NCBI RefSeq assembly: GCF_013087525.1
Contig: NZ_JABFCS010000001.1
Span: 1,364,001-1,428,000 of the forward strand
Reading direction: 5' to 3'
DNA from: Ramlibacter montanisoli
GTDB taxonomy: Bacteria; Pseudomonadota; Gammaproteobacteria; Burkholderiales; Burkholderiaceae_C
Length of the DNA stretch: 64,000 bases
Shown piece after piece: positions 45,391 to 61,699 of this stretch (its first letter is position 1; every line of letters begins with the position of its first letter). The notes beneath the pieces were generated by a model, which was not told the origin of the DNA, made no database searches, and saw only the letters and a list, made by a program, of their open reading frames with translations. Both the position numbers and the translations under genes were made by a program.

Positions 45391-48167
<2,777 letters not shown>

Positions 48168-48193
48168 GGACGGGCGCTGCAGGGACCGGCGCT

Positions 48194-48616
48194 TCAGGGC
48201 GCCAGGTTTTCCCGTTCCTCGGCGGCGCGGGCCTTGGGGCCGCCGATCAGCAGCACCCGCTCGCCGGCGCGCCAGCGCCCCGTGGTGCTCTCGCTCGACT
48301 CGCGGGCGGAGCCGTCGCGCATGCGCACCGTGAATTCGTAGACCGGCAGGCCGGTCGCCGGATCGGTGTGCCGGATGCTCTCCACCGACCCGCAGGAAGC
48401 GCAGTCTTCCGCCGAGCGGGTCCGCGTGCCCGGAGCCACCACCGGGACACCCGCGGGCGCGACGACGATCGTGACGCCTTCCGGCCAGAGAACGAAGACG
48501 ACCACGGCGACCGCCGCGACCACCGTGGTGAGGGCGGTGGCGGCGATGACCAGGGGCAGGGCCAGGCGGCTGCGCCGCGGCGGGGCGGCTGGGGAGGGGG
48601 CGATGTCGGGAACCAT
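48194..48616 (-). CDS. Membrane-anchored hypothetical protein with CxxC motif
   Basis: 140 residues: a short Pro/Ser-rich N-terminus, one membrane helix (LALPLVIAATALTTVVAAVA...), and a periplasmic domain with SAEDCASCGSVESIRHTDPA and GLPVYEFTVRMRDGS followed by RAGERVLLIGG. The CxxCGxVESI block plus the two strands resembles the C-terminal domain found in SlyB-like or glycine-zipper envelope proteins of Comamonadaceae. It converges with typA. No function assigned. Confidence 0.75.
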   Translation of the reverse strand: MVPDIAPSPAAPPRRSRLALPLVIAATALTTVVAAVAVVVFVLWPEGVTIVVAPAGVPVVAPGTRTRSAEDCASCGSVESIRHTDPATGLPVYEFTVRMRDGSARESSESTTGRWRAGERVLLIGGPKARAAEERENLAP

Positions 48617-48701
48617 CCCGCAGGATGGGGCCTGCCGCAGCCCTTGTCTGTACGGCAGCGGACGCGTTGATAACATCCGGGCGAACGAAAACAAGAACGA
48701 A

Positions 48702-49574
48702 GTGAAACTCACCCACACCCAGGCCGTGTTCCTCATGGTCGCCGTGACCCTCATGTGGTCCATCGCCGGCGTGATCACGCGCCACCTCGAGCACGCGCGC
48801 AGCTTCGAAGTCACCTTCTGGCGCAGCTTCTTCACCATGCTGTCCCTGCTGGTGATCCTGCCCTTCTTCCAGGGCCGCGTCGTGTTCGCGAAGATCCGCG
48901 ACGGCGGCTGGGCGCTGTGGCTGTCCGGCCTGTGCTGGAGCGTGATGTTCACCGCCTTCATGGTGGCGCTCACGCTCACCAGCGTCGCCAACGTGCTGGT
49001 GACCATGGCGCTCGGGCCCTTCCTCACCGCGCTGATCGCGCGCATCTTCATCGGCCACCGCATCCCGGCCCGCACCTGGGCGGCCATCCTGGTGGCCGGC
49101 GCCGGCATCGCCTGGATGTACGGCGCGCAGCTGGAAGGGGGCCAGCTGGCCGGCACGCTGGTGGCGCTGTTCGTGCCCCTGGCCAGCGGGGTGAACTGGA
49201 CGATCACGCAGCGCGCGCACGCGCAGGGCCGCAACGTGGACCTGGTGCCCGCCGTGCTGGTGGGCGCGGTGATCTCCTCGCTCGTCACGCTGCCGCTGGC
49301 GATGCCGCTGCGCGCGTCCGCCCACGACGTCGGCCTGCTGGCGATCCTCGGCTTGGTGCAGCTCGCGATCCCGTGCGCGCTGGCGGTGGTCTGCGCCCGG
49401 GTGCTGAAGGCGCCCGAGATCGCGCTGCTGGCGCTGCTGGAGATCATCTTCGGCATCGTGCTGGCCTGGGTGGGCGCCAACGAGATTCCGAGCCAGACCG
49501 TGCTGGCGGGCGGCGCGCTGGTCCTGGGCGCGCTGGTGGTCAACGAACTGGTGGGATGGAGGCAGAGGGCATGA
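48702..49574 (+). CDS. EamA/DMT-family transporter
   Basis: 290 residues with ten predicted helices in two EamA repeats (MWSIAGVITRHLEHARSFEVTFWR in the first; EIALLALLEIIFGIVLAWV in the second). The DMT family exports or imports small metabolites; the substrate is not evident. GTG 48702 is chosen because the first helix follows at once (VKLTHTQAVFLMVAVTL), but the ribosome site is weak (AAGAACGA). It overlaps the next gene by 4 bp (ATGA). Confidence 0.87.
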   Translation: MKLTHTQAVFLMVAVTLMWSIAGVITRHLEHARSFEVTFWRSFFTMLSLLVILPFFQGRVVFAKIRDGGWALWLSGLCWSVMFTAFMVALTLTSVANVLVTMALGPFLTALIARIFIGHRIPARTWAAILVAGAGIAWMYGAQLEGGQLAGTLVALFVPLASGVNWTITQRAHAQGRNVDLVPAVLVGAVISSLVTLPLAMPLRASAHDVGLLAILGLVQLAIPCALAVVCARVLKAPEIALLALLEIIFGIVLAWVGANEIPSQTVLAGGALVLGALVVNELVGWRQRA

Positions 49575-50653
49575 GCGACGTTGTTTCGGAAGTGCGCGGC
49601 AGCGCGGGATTGATCACCCTGAACCGGCCCAAGGCGCTCAATGCGCTGTCGCTCGGCATGATCCGCGACCTGACCGCGGCACTGCTCGCCTGGCGCGACG
49701 ATCCGCGGGTGGAACGCGTCGGCGTGCGCGGCATGGGCAAGGAAGGCCCGTTCGGCGCCTTCTGCGCCGGCGGCGACATCCGCTTCTTCCACCAGGCGGT
49801 GCTGGCCGGCGATCCGCGGCTGGAGGACTTCTTCACCGAGGAATACTCGCTCAACCACCTGATCCACGCCTACCCGAAGCCCTACGTCGTCTTCATGGAC
49901 GGCATCTGCATGGGCGGCGGCATGGGGATCTCGGCGCACGGCAGCGACTACGGGCTGCGCATCGCCACCGAGCGCACGAAGATGGCCATGCCGGAGACCA
50001 ACATCGGCCTGTTCCCCGACGTCGGCGGCGGCTGGTTCCTCGCGCGCTGCCCGGGCCGCATCGGCGAGTACCTCGCGCTTACGGGGCAGCTGATCGCCGG
50101 TGCCGACGCGGTCGCCGCGCGCCTGGCAGACGGCGTGCTGCCTTCCGCGGAGCTGCCCACGGTATGGGAGAGCCTGGCCGACGGCGAGCGCTTCGAGCGG
50201 GTGCGCGAGGCGCTGCGGGCCGCTCCGCCGCCGGCGAGCATCTTCGCCGCACGGCGCGCCGACATCGATCATTTCTTCGCGCTGCCTTCGGTGCCGGACA
50301 TCGTTCGGGCGCTGGAGGCCGATGCGGGCAGCTGGGCCGCCGAAACCGCGGCCTTGCTGCGCAAGCGCTCGCCGCTGATGCTGCAGGTCACGCTGGAACA
50401 CCTGCGGCGCGCGCGGCACATGACCCTGGCGGCCGACCTGCGCATGGAGCGCGACATGGTGCGGCAGTGCTTCCACCTGCGTCCCGGCACGGCGAGCGAG
50501 ACCTTCGAAGGCATCCGCGCACTGGCCATCGACAAGGACCATGCGCCGCGATGGAATCCCGCGCGCATCGAGGACGTGACGCCGGAGATGGTGGCCGCGT
50601 TCTTCGCCAGCCCGTGGCCGGCGCACGCGCACCCGCTGCGCGGATTGGGGTGA
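49571..50653 (+). CDS. Enoyl-CoA hydratase/isomerase family, 3-hydroxyisobutyryl-CoA hydrolase-like
   Basis: 360 residues, longer than simple crotonases. AFCAGGDIRFFHQ forms the oxyanion hole region, GGGMGISAHGSDYGLRIA and the hydrolase-type Glu in MPETNIGLFPDVGGGWFL follow, and the C-terminal half matches the ECH_2 class. It probably hydrolyses 3-hydroxyisobutyryl-CoA in valine breakdown, though ECH_2 proteins with other acyl-CoA substrates exist. It is translationally coupled to the EamA gene. Intact. Confidence 0.87.
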   Translation: MSDVVSEVRGSAGLITLNRPKALNALSLGMIRDLTAALLAWRDDPRVERVGVRGMGKEGPFGAFCAGGDIRFFHQAVLAGDPRLEDFFTEEYSLNHLIHAYPKPYVVFMDGICMGGGMGISAHGSDYGLRIATERTKMAMPETNIGLFPDVGGGWFLARCPGRIGEYLALTGQLIAGADAVAARLADGVLPSAELPTVWESLADGERFERVREALRAAPPPASIFAARRADIDHFFALPSVPDIVRALEADAGSWAAETAALLRKRSPLMLQVTLEHLRRARHMTLAADLRMERDMVRQCFHLRPGTASETFEGIRALAIDKDHAPRWNPARIEDVTPEMVAAFFASPWPAHAHPLRGLG

Positions 50654-50660
50654 GGCGCCC

Positions 50661-51476
50661 TTACAGCTGCTTGTAGACGCTCTCCGCCAGCACCAGCAGC
50701 CCCTGCCGCGGCAGCCGGCCCGTGAGGGCATAGCCGAAGCCCTGGTCGACCCAGTAGAAGCTCGCCACGCCGGACTCGCTGGTGAAGCGGAAGGCGGTCT
50801 CGCCCACGCCCTTGGCCGCCGCGCCCTCGATCGCGCCCACGTAGAGCGTGACGCGCTCGCCGGCCGTGTTCTGGTACATGAACTGCGCCCGCGCGCCGCC
50901 TTCGCCGGGCAGCAGGCGTCCGCCCACGAGCTCATAGCCGGCCGGTGCCAGGTTGGGGACCTTCAGCTGCCGGTTCAGGCGCTTGGAGAGCCACTGCACC
51001 AGGTGCTGCTGCTGCGAGGCCTCGACCTCCACCGGGTGCCGCACCTCGGGCATGTAGACCACGTGCGCCGTGACGGCCTGGCGCGCGAAGGTGCGCACGC
51101 CGGAGCCGCTGTTGACCACCTGCGTCTGCCATTGCGAGTGCGCGCCCCAGCCGAGGCCGAAGGACAGCAGCACGGCGGCGGCCATCCCGCCCCAGCGCTG
51201 CCACTGGGCGAAGCGGTTGCTGCGCTGGTGCAGCTGCATCGCCGCGTGCAGCAGGTGGGCGGGCACCGGTTCGAGCAGCATCTCCGGGTGCAGCGTGCGC
51301 AGCGCGTGGCGCTGCAGCTTCCAGTCACGCACGCGCTGGGCGGCTTCCGGGTCGTTCGCCAGCCGGGCCTCGACGTCCGCGCGGCGCGACCGGTCCAGCC
51401 GGCCGTCGACGTAGGCATGCAGTTCTGCTTCGCCGTCCGGCAGCAGGTCGTTGTCGTCCATCATCGTCTTTTCCAT
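50661..51476 (-). CDS. Transmembrane anti-sigma factor
   Basis: About 271 residues. N-terminal cytoplasmic zinc-finger-like/ASD region (ELHAYVDGRLDRSRRADVEARL) lacking the full HxxxCxxC motif, a single membrane helix (WGGMAAAVLLSFGLGWGA) near residue 100, and a periplasmic domain with AHVVYMPEVRHPVEVEA and VGGRLLPGEGGARAQFMY. It overlaps the sigma gene stop (TGATG). It should hold the ECF sigma at the membrane until an envelope signal releases it. Confidence 0.87.
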   Translation of the reverse strand: MEKTMMDDNDLLPDGEAELHAYVDGRLDRSRRADVEARLANDPEAAQRVRDWKLQRHALRTLHPEMLLEPVPAHLLHAAMQLHQRSNRFAQWQRWGGMAAAVLLSFGLGWGAHSQWQTQVVNSGSGVRTFARQAVTAHVVYMPEVRHPVEVEASQQQHLVQWLSKRLNRQLKVPNLAPAGYELVGGRLLPGEGGARAQFMYQNTAGERVTLYVGAIEGAAAKGVGETAFRFTSESGVASFYWVDQGFGYALTGRLPRQGLLVLAESVYKQL

Positions 51477-52009
51477 CACTTCAGCCTCCGCAACGCCGTC
51501 GCCTGCGCCGCCGCGGCGGGTGCGCGCCCGTCCATCAGGTCCCGCAGGCGCGCGCGGGCCCGCGAAAGCCTGGACATCACGGTGCCGATCGGCACGCCCG
51601 TGATGCGTGCCGCTTCCTCGTAGCCCAGGTCCTGGAGCGTCACGAGGAGCAGCACCTCCCTTTGTTCCGGTGGCAGCCGCAGCAGGCAGCGCTGCAGGTC
51701 CATCGCCTGGTCCGGCACGCCTGCCGGCGACTGCAGTTCATGCGCGACGTCGTCCACGTCCACCTGCTGGCTCGCCTGCTGCCGCACCGCGCGCCGCGCG
51801 GAGTCCACGAACAGGTTGTGCATCAGCGTGAACAGCCAGGCGCGCAGGTCGCTGCCGGCGGACCACAGCTGCCAGCGTTCGCAGGCGCGTTCCAGCGTGT
51901 CCTGCACCAGGTCGTCCGCGGCCCAGGCATCGCCGGTGAGCGAACGGGCGTAACGGCGCAGGTCCGGGATGTGCACGACCAGGCTGTTGGTGGCGGATGG
52001 ACTGTTCAT
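51476..52009 (-). CDS. ECF-type RNA polymerase sigma factor
   Basis: 177 residues with only regions 2 and 4: region 2 DLRRYARSLTGDAWAADDLVQDTLERA, core-binding SDLRAWLFTLMHNLFVDSAR; region 4 RLPPEQREVLLLVTLQDLGYEEAARI and helix-turn-helix GVPIGTVMSRLSRARARLRDLM. Operon with the anti-sigma factor. The lipoprotein gene upstream on the same strand (52071-52439) may belong to the same regulon. Confidence 0.92.
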   Translation of the reverse strand: MNSPSATNSLVVHIPDLRRYARSLTGDAWAADDLVQDTLERACERWQLWSAGSDLRAWLFTLMHNLFVDSARRAVRQQASQQVDVDDVAHELQSPAGVPDQAMDLQRCLLRLPPEQREVLLLVTLQDLGYEEAARITGVPIGTVMSRLSRARARLRDLMDGRAPAAAAQATALRRLK

Positions 52010-52070
52010 GCGTGGAGACTAGCCCAGGAACGCCGTCAGCGAAACTGGGGCTTCCGGCCGGCCGGTACTT

Positions 52071-52439
52071 TCAGGGCCGCGCGAGGCGCCACACGTTGTT
52101 GACGCCGTCGCCGGTGCGGTCGCCAGGCCGGGTGTCCTTCACCCAGTAGTAGACCGGCTTGCCACGGTACGCCCACTGGCGGCTGCCGTCGTCGCGCACC
52201 ACGATCGTCCAGTCGCCATATGGCGTGGCGGTCGCGCCGGCCATCAGGGGCGGCCAGTTCGCGGCGCAAGGGCCGTTGCACACCGACTTGCCGGAGGCCG
52301 CCACGTCGCGGTCGAACGTGTACAGCGTCATGTTGTTGGGACCGACGAACACGCCGTCGGCCACGCGCGCCGGTCCGGGCGACATGACGGCACAGGCGGC
52401 AAGCAGGGCGGTGCAGGCGAGGGCGGCAAGGCGGCGCAT
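52071..52439 (-). CDS. Lipoprotein with COG4315-type secreted repeat
   Basis: 122 residues. Lipoprotein signal MRRLAALACTALLAAC with the acylated Cys at 16. The mature part has the duplicated repeat motif TLYTFDRDVAASGKSVCNGPCAANWPPL and DGSRQWAYRGKPVYYWVKDTRPGD typical of predicted lipoproteins with a conserved Yx(D/E)xD motif, often found beside ECF sigma/anti-sigma pairs. Function unknown. Confidence 0.87.
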   Translation of the reverse strand: MRRLAALACTALLAACAVMSPGPARVADGVFVGPNNMTLYTFDRDVAASGKSVCNGPCAANWPPLMAGATATPYGDWTIVVRDDGSRQWAYRGKPVYYWVKDTRPGDRTGDGVNNVWRLARP

Positions 52440-52519
52440 GGGGATCTCCTGTTGGAATGGTTCTCCCTGCATGAACGCGGCCCGTGCGCCCTTTATTCCG
52501 CCCCGCCGCCGGTCGGGGA

Positions 52520-52993
52520 TCAGCGGTGGCGCTGCTTCATGGCGCGCTCGACCTCGCGCTTGCCTTCGCGGTCCTTGATCACGTCGCGCTTGTCGTGCGT
52601 GGCCTTGCCCTTGGCCAGCGCGATCTCGCACTTGACCTTGCCCGCTTTCCAGTACATCTGGATCGGCACGAGCGTATGCCCCTTCTGCTCCACCTTGCCG
52701 ATCAGGCGGCGGATTTCGTCCTTGTGCATCAGCAGCTTCTTGGTGCGCTGCTGTTCCGGGTTGACGTGGGTGGACGCGGTCTTCAGCGGGGTGATCTGGC
52801 AACCGATCAGGAACAGCTCGCCGTCGCGGATGACGACGTAGCCGTCGGTGAGCTGGGCCTTCCCCTCGCGGGCCGCCTTCACCTCCCAGCCTTGCAGCAC
52901 CACGCCGGCCTCGAACCGCTCCTCGAAGAAGTAGTTGAAGGCCGCTTTCTTGTTGTCGGCGATGCGGGAGGGTGTTTCTTTCTTTTGCGCCAT
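52520..52993 (-). CDS. smpB: SsrA-binding protein
   Basis: 157 residues. [63 protein letters not shown] and the basic tail ([15 protein letters not shown]) are the standard SmpB blocks. It binds tmRNA for ribosome rescue. It is divergent from ratA. Intact. Confidence 0.97.
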   Translation of the reverse strand: MAQKKETPSRIADNKKAAFNYFFEERFEAGVVLQGWEVKAAREGKAQLTDGYVVIRDGELFLIGCQITPLKTASTHVNPEQQRTKKLLMHKDEIRRLIGKVEQKGHTLVPIQMYWKAGKVKCEIALAKGKATHDKRDVIKDREGKREVERAMKQRHR

Positions 52994-53053
52994 GAACTGA
53001 CAGGTTGGGTCGACGGCGGCTCTCTACAATCCCGCGCGGGCCCGCAATTCTCC

Positions 53054-53493
53054 ATGAAAACCGTCCACAAGTCCGTGCTCATCTGGTACAGCGCCGAAGA
53101 GATGTTCGCGCTGGTCACCGACGTCGCGAAGTACAGCGAATTCCTGCCCTGGTGCGACCGCTCCCACGTGATCGCGCTGGAGCCTGACGGCATGAAGGCG
53201 GAGATCGGCATCAATTTCTCCGGCATCCACCAGACCTTCACCACGCGCAACTCGCACGTGGCGGGGCGCGAGGTGCGCATGAAGCTGGTGGACGGGCCCT
53301 TCTCCAACCTGGACGGATGCTGGAAGTTCCACCCCTGGGCGAGGGCGGCCAGCGCGCCTGCAAGGTCACGCTGGAACTGCAATACGCCTTCAAGAGCCAG
53401 GCGCTCGCCACCCTGGTGGGACCGGTGTTCGACCGCATCGCGGGCAACCTGGTGGATGCCTTCGTGAAACGGGCCGAACAGGTCTACGGCTGA
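53054..53493 (+). CDS. ratA: RatA/CoQ10-binding SRPBCC protein (one frameshift)
   Basis: About 146 residues. MKTVHKSVLIWYSAEEMFALV, DVAKYSEFLPWCDRS and, after repair, LEGCWKFHP-type and ALATLVGPVFDRIAGNLVDAF segments match the RatA/Coq10 START-like family. E. coli RatA was described as a toxin blocking 70S formation, while mitochondrial Coq10 binds ubiquinone; the cellular role here is open. The break is near 53333 (CACCCCTGGGCG, one base short). A TACAAT at 53025-53030 is a likely -10. It sits next to smpB and rnfH, its normal neighbours. Confidence 0.88.
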
Positions 53494-55926
<2,433 letters not shown>

Positions 55927-55991
55927 TCTGGCCAGATTTGCGGATTCAGGCCTGATCGAGTAAACTGGCCTAAACTCAATTTCTGGCCAGA
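55927..55991 (+). promoter_or_regulatory. Toxin-antitoxin promoter flanked by two TCTGGCCAGA palindromes
   Basis: TTGCGG (55938-55943), 17 bp, TAAACT (55961-55966) forms a promoter. The perfect palindrome TCTGGCCAGA occurs at 55927-55936 and 55982-55991, with a further half copy ACTGGCC at 55964-55970 and the palindrome CAGGCCTG at 55947-55954. This is the arrangement expected for autoregulation by the antitoxin. Confidence 0.7.
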
Positions 55992-55994
55992 CTC

Positions 55995-56264
55995 ATGCAG
56001 ACCATTCCCGTTCACCAGGCGAAGGACCGCTTTTCCGCCCTGCTGCAGGCGGTGGAAGAGGGCGAGGAGATCGTCATCACCCGCCACGGCAGGAAGATCG
56101 CCCGCATCGTCCGCGAGACCGAGGAAGGGCCCGATGCCGCCGAGCAGCAGCGGCTGCGGCAGCAGGCACTGGCCGATCTGCGGGCCTTCCAGGCTCAGGT
56201 GAAGCCGCCGGTCGAAGGCTACTCGGACTGGAAGAGCCTGCGCGACGCCGGCCGCAAGGTGTGA
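55995..56264 (+). CDS. Phd/YefM-type antitoxin
   Basis: 89 residues. The start [39 protein letters not shown] is the Phd/YefM DNA-binding fold; the C-terminal half ([19 protein letters not shown]) would wrap around the toxin. It ends in the toxin start codon (GTGA). Palindromic operators lie immediately upstream. Confidence 0.9.
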   Translation: MQTIPVHQAKDRFSALLQAVEEGEEIVITRHGRKIARIVRETEEGPDAAEQQRLRQQALADLRAFQAQVKPPVEGYSDWKSLRDAGRKV

Positions 56265-56683
56265 AGCCCATCGTCATCGACTCCTCGGCTGCGGGAGCGT
56301 GGGTGATGCCCGACGAGCCCAACGCGGCGGCCCACGAGCTGTACGTGCAGGCACGCACCACCCCCGACCTGTTCCATGCTCCCGCGCTGTGGCTGTGGGA
56401 GATGGGCAACATGCTCGTGATGGGCCACGCGCGCAAGCGCATTTCCGCCGAACTCGTCGAGCAGGGCCTTGGGGTGCTGGCGCAAGCCCGGATCCAGTTC
56501 GACGCGGCCCCCAACGCGCATCGCCAGGGACAGGTGGCGCGCCTCGCGGCCACGCACGGCCTCACTTTCTACGACGCGAGCTATCTCGAACTGGTCCTGC
56601 GGCTGAACGGGCAGCTCGCCTCGCTGGACCGGCAACTCCTGGACGCGGCGCGCGCCTGCGGCATCGTCTGTCTCAGTTTCTGA
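56261..56683 (+). CDS. vapC: PIN-domain toxin, VapC-like
   Basis: 140 residues from GTG 56261. All four acidic positions of the PIN nuclease are present: Asp7 (VIDSS), Glu47 (LWEMGN), Asp105 (FYDASYLEL) and Asp123 (LASLDRQLL). VapC toxins cut specific RNAs such as initiator tRNA or rRNA loops. It is coupled to the antitoxin by a 4-bp overlap and lies 8 bp before guaA, so read-through transcription of guaA from the toxin-antitoxin promoter is likely. Confidence 0.9.
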   Translation: MKPIVIDSSAAGAWVMPDEPNAAAHELYVQARTTPDLFHAPALWLWEMGNMLVMGHARKRISAELVEQGLGVLAQARIQFDAAPNAHRQGQVARLAATHGLTFYDASYLELVLRLNGQLASLDRQLLDAARACGIVCLSF

Positions 56684-56691
56684 ATTCCATC

Positions 56692-58305
56692 ATGCAACAC
56701 GACAAGATCCTCATCCTGGACTTCGGCTCGCAGGTCACGCAGCTGATCGCCCGCCGCGTGCGCGAGGCGCACGTGTACTCGGAAGTGCATCCCTGCGACG
56801 TCAGCGACGAATGGGTGCGGCAGTACGCCGCCGACGGCCGCCTGAAGGGCGTGATCCTCTCCGGCAGCCACGCCAGCGTGTACGAGGAAACGACCGACAA
56901 GGCGCCGCAGGCGGTGTTCGAGCTGGGCGTGCCGGTGCTGGGCATCTGCTACGGCATGCAGACCATGGCGCACCAGCTCGGTGGCAAGGTGGAAAGCGGC
57001 CACAAGCGCGAATTCGGCTTCGCCGCCGTGCGCGCGCGCGGCCACACCGCGCTGCTGCGCGAGATCGCCGACTACACCACGCCGGACGGCCACGGCATGC
57101 TGAACGTGTGGATGTCGCACGGCGACAAGGTCGTCGACATGCCGCCCGGCTTCAAGCTGATGGCTTCGACCGAGAGCTGCCCGATCGCCGGCATGGCCGA
57201 CGAGGCGCGGCGCTTCTACGCGGTGCAGTTCCACCCCGAAGTGACGCACACCGTGCAGGGCCGCGCGATCATCGAACGCTTCGTGCACGGCATCTGCAAC
57301 GCGCGTCCCGACTGGGTGATGCGCGACCACGTGGCCGAGGCGGTGGAGGCGATCCGCAAGCAGGTCGGCGACGAGGAAGTGATCCTGGGCCTGTCCGGCG
57401 GCGTCGATTCCTCGGTGGCGGCGGCACTGATCCATCGCGCCATCGGCGACCAGCTCACCTGCGTGTTCGTCGACCACGGCCTGCTGCGCCTGAACGAGGG
57501 CGACATGGTGATGGACATGTTCGCGGGCAAGCTGCATGCGAAGGTGATCCGGGTGGACGCCGCCGACCTGTTCCTCGGCAAGCTGGCCGGCGTGAGCGAG
57601 CCGGAGGCCAAGCGGAAGATCATCGGCGGCCTGTTCGTCGACGTGTTCAAGGCCGAGGCCGCCAGGATCAAGCAGACCCATTCCCGCCACGTCGCCTGGC
57701 TGGCCCAGGGCACGATCTACCCGGACGTCATCGAGTCGGGCGGCGCCAAGAGCAAGAAGGCCGTCACGATCAAGAGCCACCACAACGTGGGCGGCCTGCC
57801 GGAGCAGCTCGGGCTGAAGCTGCTGGAGCCGCTGCGCGACCTGTTCAAGGACGAAGTGCGCGAACTGGGCGTGGCGCTCGGCCTGCCGCCCGAGATGGTG
57901 TACCGCCATCCCTTCCCGGGGCCCGGCCTGGGCGTGCGCATCCTGGGCGAGGTGAAGCGCGAATACGCGGAGCTGCTGCGCCGCGCCGACGACATCTTCA
58001 TCCAGGAACTGCGCAACTTCCGCGACGAACACACCGGCAAGTCCTGGTACGACCTCACCAGCCAGGCCTTCACCGTCTTCCTGCCGGTCAAGAGCGTGGG
58101 CGTGATGGGCGACGGCCGCACCTACGACTACGTGGTGGCGCTGCGCGCCGTGCAGACCAGCGACTTCATGACGGCTGACTGGGCCGAGCTGCCCTACGCT
58201 CTGCTCAAGAAGGTCTCCAGCCGCATCATCAACGAGGTCCGCGGCATCAACCGTGTCACCTACGACGTGAGCAGCAAGCCGCCGGCGACGATCGAGTGGG
58301 AGTGA
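56692..58305 (+). CDS. guaA: GMP synthase (glutamine-hydrolysing)
   Basis: 537 residues. Class I amidotransferase domain with the catalytic Cys in GICYGMQTM and His/Glu in HPEVTH; ATP pyrophosphatase domain with the P-loop [12 protein letters not shown]; dimerisation domain with [15 protein letters not shown] and the C-terminal [16 protein letters not shown]. It converts XMP to GMP. Intact; ATG 56692 follows the toxin gene closely. Confidence 0.97.
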   Translation: MQHDKILILDFGSQVTQLIARRVREAHVYSEVHPCDVSDEWVRQYAADGRLKGVILSGSHASVYEETTDKAPQAVFELGVPVLGICYGMQTMAHQLGGKVESGHKREFGFAAVRARGHTALLREIADYTTPDGHGMLNVWMSHGDKVVDMPPGFKLMASTESCPIAGMADEARRFYAVQFHPEVTHTVQGRAIIERFVHGICNARPDWVMRDHVAEAVEAIRKQVGDEEVILGLSGGVDSSVAAALIHRAIGDQLTCVFVDHGLLRLNEGDMVMDMFAGKLHAKVIRVDAADLFLGKLAGVSEPEAKRKIIGGLFVDVFKAEAARIKQTHSRHVAWLAQGTIYPDVIESGGAKSKKAVTIKSHHNVGGLPEQLGLKLLEPLRDLFKDEVRELGVALGLPPEMVYRHPFPGPGLGVRILGEVKREYAELLRRADDIFIQELRNFRDEHTGKSWYDLTSQAFTVFLPVKSVGVMGDGRTYDYVVALRAVQTSDFMTADWAELPYALLKKVSSRIINEVRGINRVTYDVSSKPPATIEWE

Positions 58306-58330
58306 GGCTCTCCCGTACCGCGCGGTGCAG

Positions 58331-58429
58331 GAGCGGCAAGGAACTGTCCGACTCGGCGAGGTAAAGGAGGAGGCGCGGGCTTGCCCGCGCCGGGGGACAC
58401 TCGCAGAGGCGGACAGTTTCTTGCCGCTC
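58331..58429. repeat. About 100-bp imperfect palindrome with 20-bp terminal inverted repeats (MITE/REP-like)
   Basis: Left end 58331-58350 (GAGCGGCAAG then GAACTGTCCG) is the complement of right end 58410-58429 with one mismatch. Inside are CTCGGCGAG on the left and its partner CTCTGCGAG (complement strand) on the right, and at the centre the perfect stem GGCGCGGGC-TT-GCCCGCGCC (58372-58391). The whole element folds into one long hairpin. No open frame and no flanking duplication are obvious. Confidence 0.75.
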
Positions 58430-58506
58430 CGGCCCGGAGGGCACCGACGCCACGACGGACGTGCCGCACCGGGGCGTTCCCCGACCTCCCGGTGCACAAT
58501 TCGGCC

Positions 58507-60720
<2,214 letters not shown>

Positions 60721-60724
<4 letters not shown>

Positions 60725-61639
60725 CGCAGAAAAACGCATCTACATCTTCTCCCCTCCAGTGCCGTGCGCAACAAGGCCGCCGTCCGCCGGGCGACGGCGC
60801 GGCTGAAGGCCCTGGGCCATGAAGTCGAACTCGACCCCGCGGTGTTCGCCACGCACATGCGCTTCGCCGGCGACGACGAAACGCGGCTGGCGGCGGTCGA
60901 ACGCGCCGCGGCCAGCGGCGCCGACGTGGCCATCATCACCCGCGGAGGCTACGGGCTCACGCGCCTGCTGCCCAGGCTGCCGTACAAGGCGATCGCCAAG
61001 GCGATCGACCGGGGCACGGAGTTCGTCGGCCTGAGCGACTTCACGGCCTTCCAGAACGCCGTGCTGGCGGAGACCGGCCGCATCACCTGGTCGGGCCCGG
61101 CCATCGGCGAGGACTTCGGCGTCGAGGCCGAGCCCGACGAGATCATGCAGGCCTGCTTCGAGGACCTGGTGTGCGGCCAGGGCGAAGGCACCGGCTGGCA
61201 ACTGCCCGCCGCCGAACGCAGGGACGCGCCGCTGCAGGAAAAGGGCGTGCTGTGGGGCGGCAACCTGGCGATCGTCGCGGCGCTGGCCGGCACGCCCTGG
61301 ATGCCCAAGGTCAAGGGCGGCATCCTGTTCCTGGAGGACGTGCACGAGCACCCCTACCGCGTGGAACGCATGCTGACCCAGCTGCTCTACACCGGCGTGC
61401 TGCAGAAGCAGAAGGCCATCCTGCTCGGCCACTTCACCAACTGGCTGCCGGTGCCGCACGACAAGGGCTTCAAGCTCAGGACGGTGATCGACTGGCTGCG
61501 CACGCAGGTGAAGGCGCCGGTGCTCACCGGGCTGCCCTTCGGCCACGTGCCCACCAAGGTGTGCCTGCCGGTGGGCGCCAAGGTGACGCTGGCCACGGAA
61601 GGCCGCGATGCCTTCGTGCTCTGGGGCCACCGGCACTAG
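60721..61639 (+). CDS. ldcA: LD-carboxypeptidase (S66 family, LdcA/MccF-like), two frameshifts
   Basis: About 306 residues. After repair the start is VTQKKRIYIFSPSSAVRNKA from GTG 60721, which overlaps the dehalogenase stop. The two breaks lie near 60733 (five A where six fit) and 60752 (TCTCCCCTCC for TCTCCCCCTCC). Motifs: RGGYGLTRLLP, the nucleophile Ser in VGLSDFTAFQ, WGGNLAIVAAL (Glu/Gly region) and the His in LPFGHVPTKV. It trims the terminal D-Ala from tetrapeptides in murein recycling; MccF relatives cleave microcin C, of note because this window also holds a yej-type transporter. Confidence 0.87.
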
Positions 61640-61656
61640 GCAAGAGGCGCCAGGCA

Positions 61657-61684
61657 ACAAAAAAGCGCGGCAGGCCGCGCTTCG
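61657..61684 (-). terminator. Terminator of the minus-strand gene ending at 61700
   Basis: Perfect 9-bp stem AAGCGCGGC-AG-GCCGCGCTT at 61663-61682; the six A before it read as a U tract on the minus strand. Confidence 0.8.
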
Positions 61685-61699
61685 TCGGGGATGCGGCGT

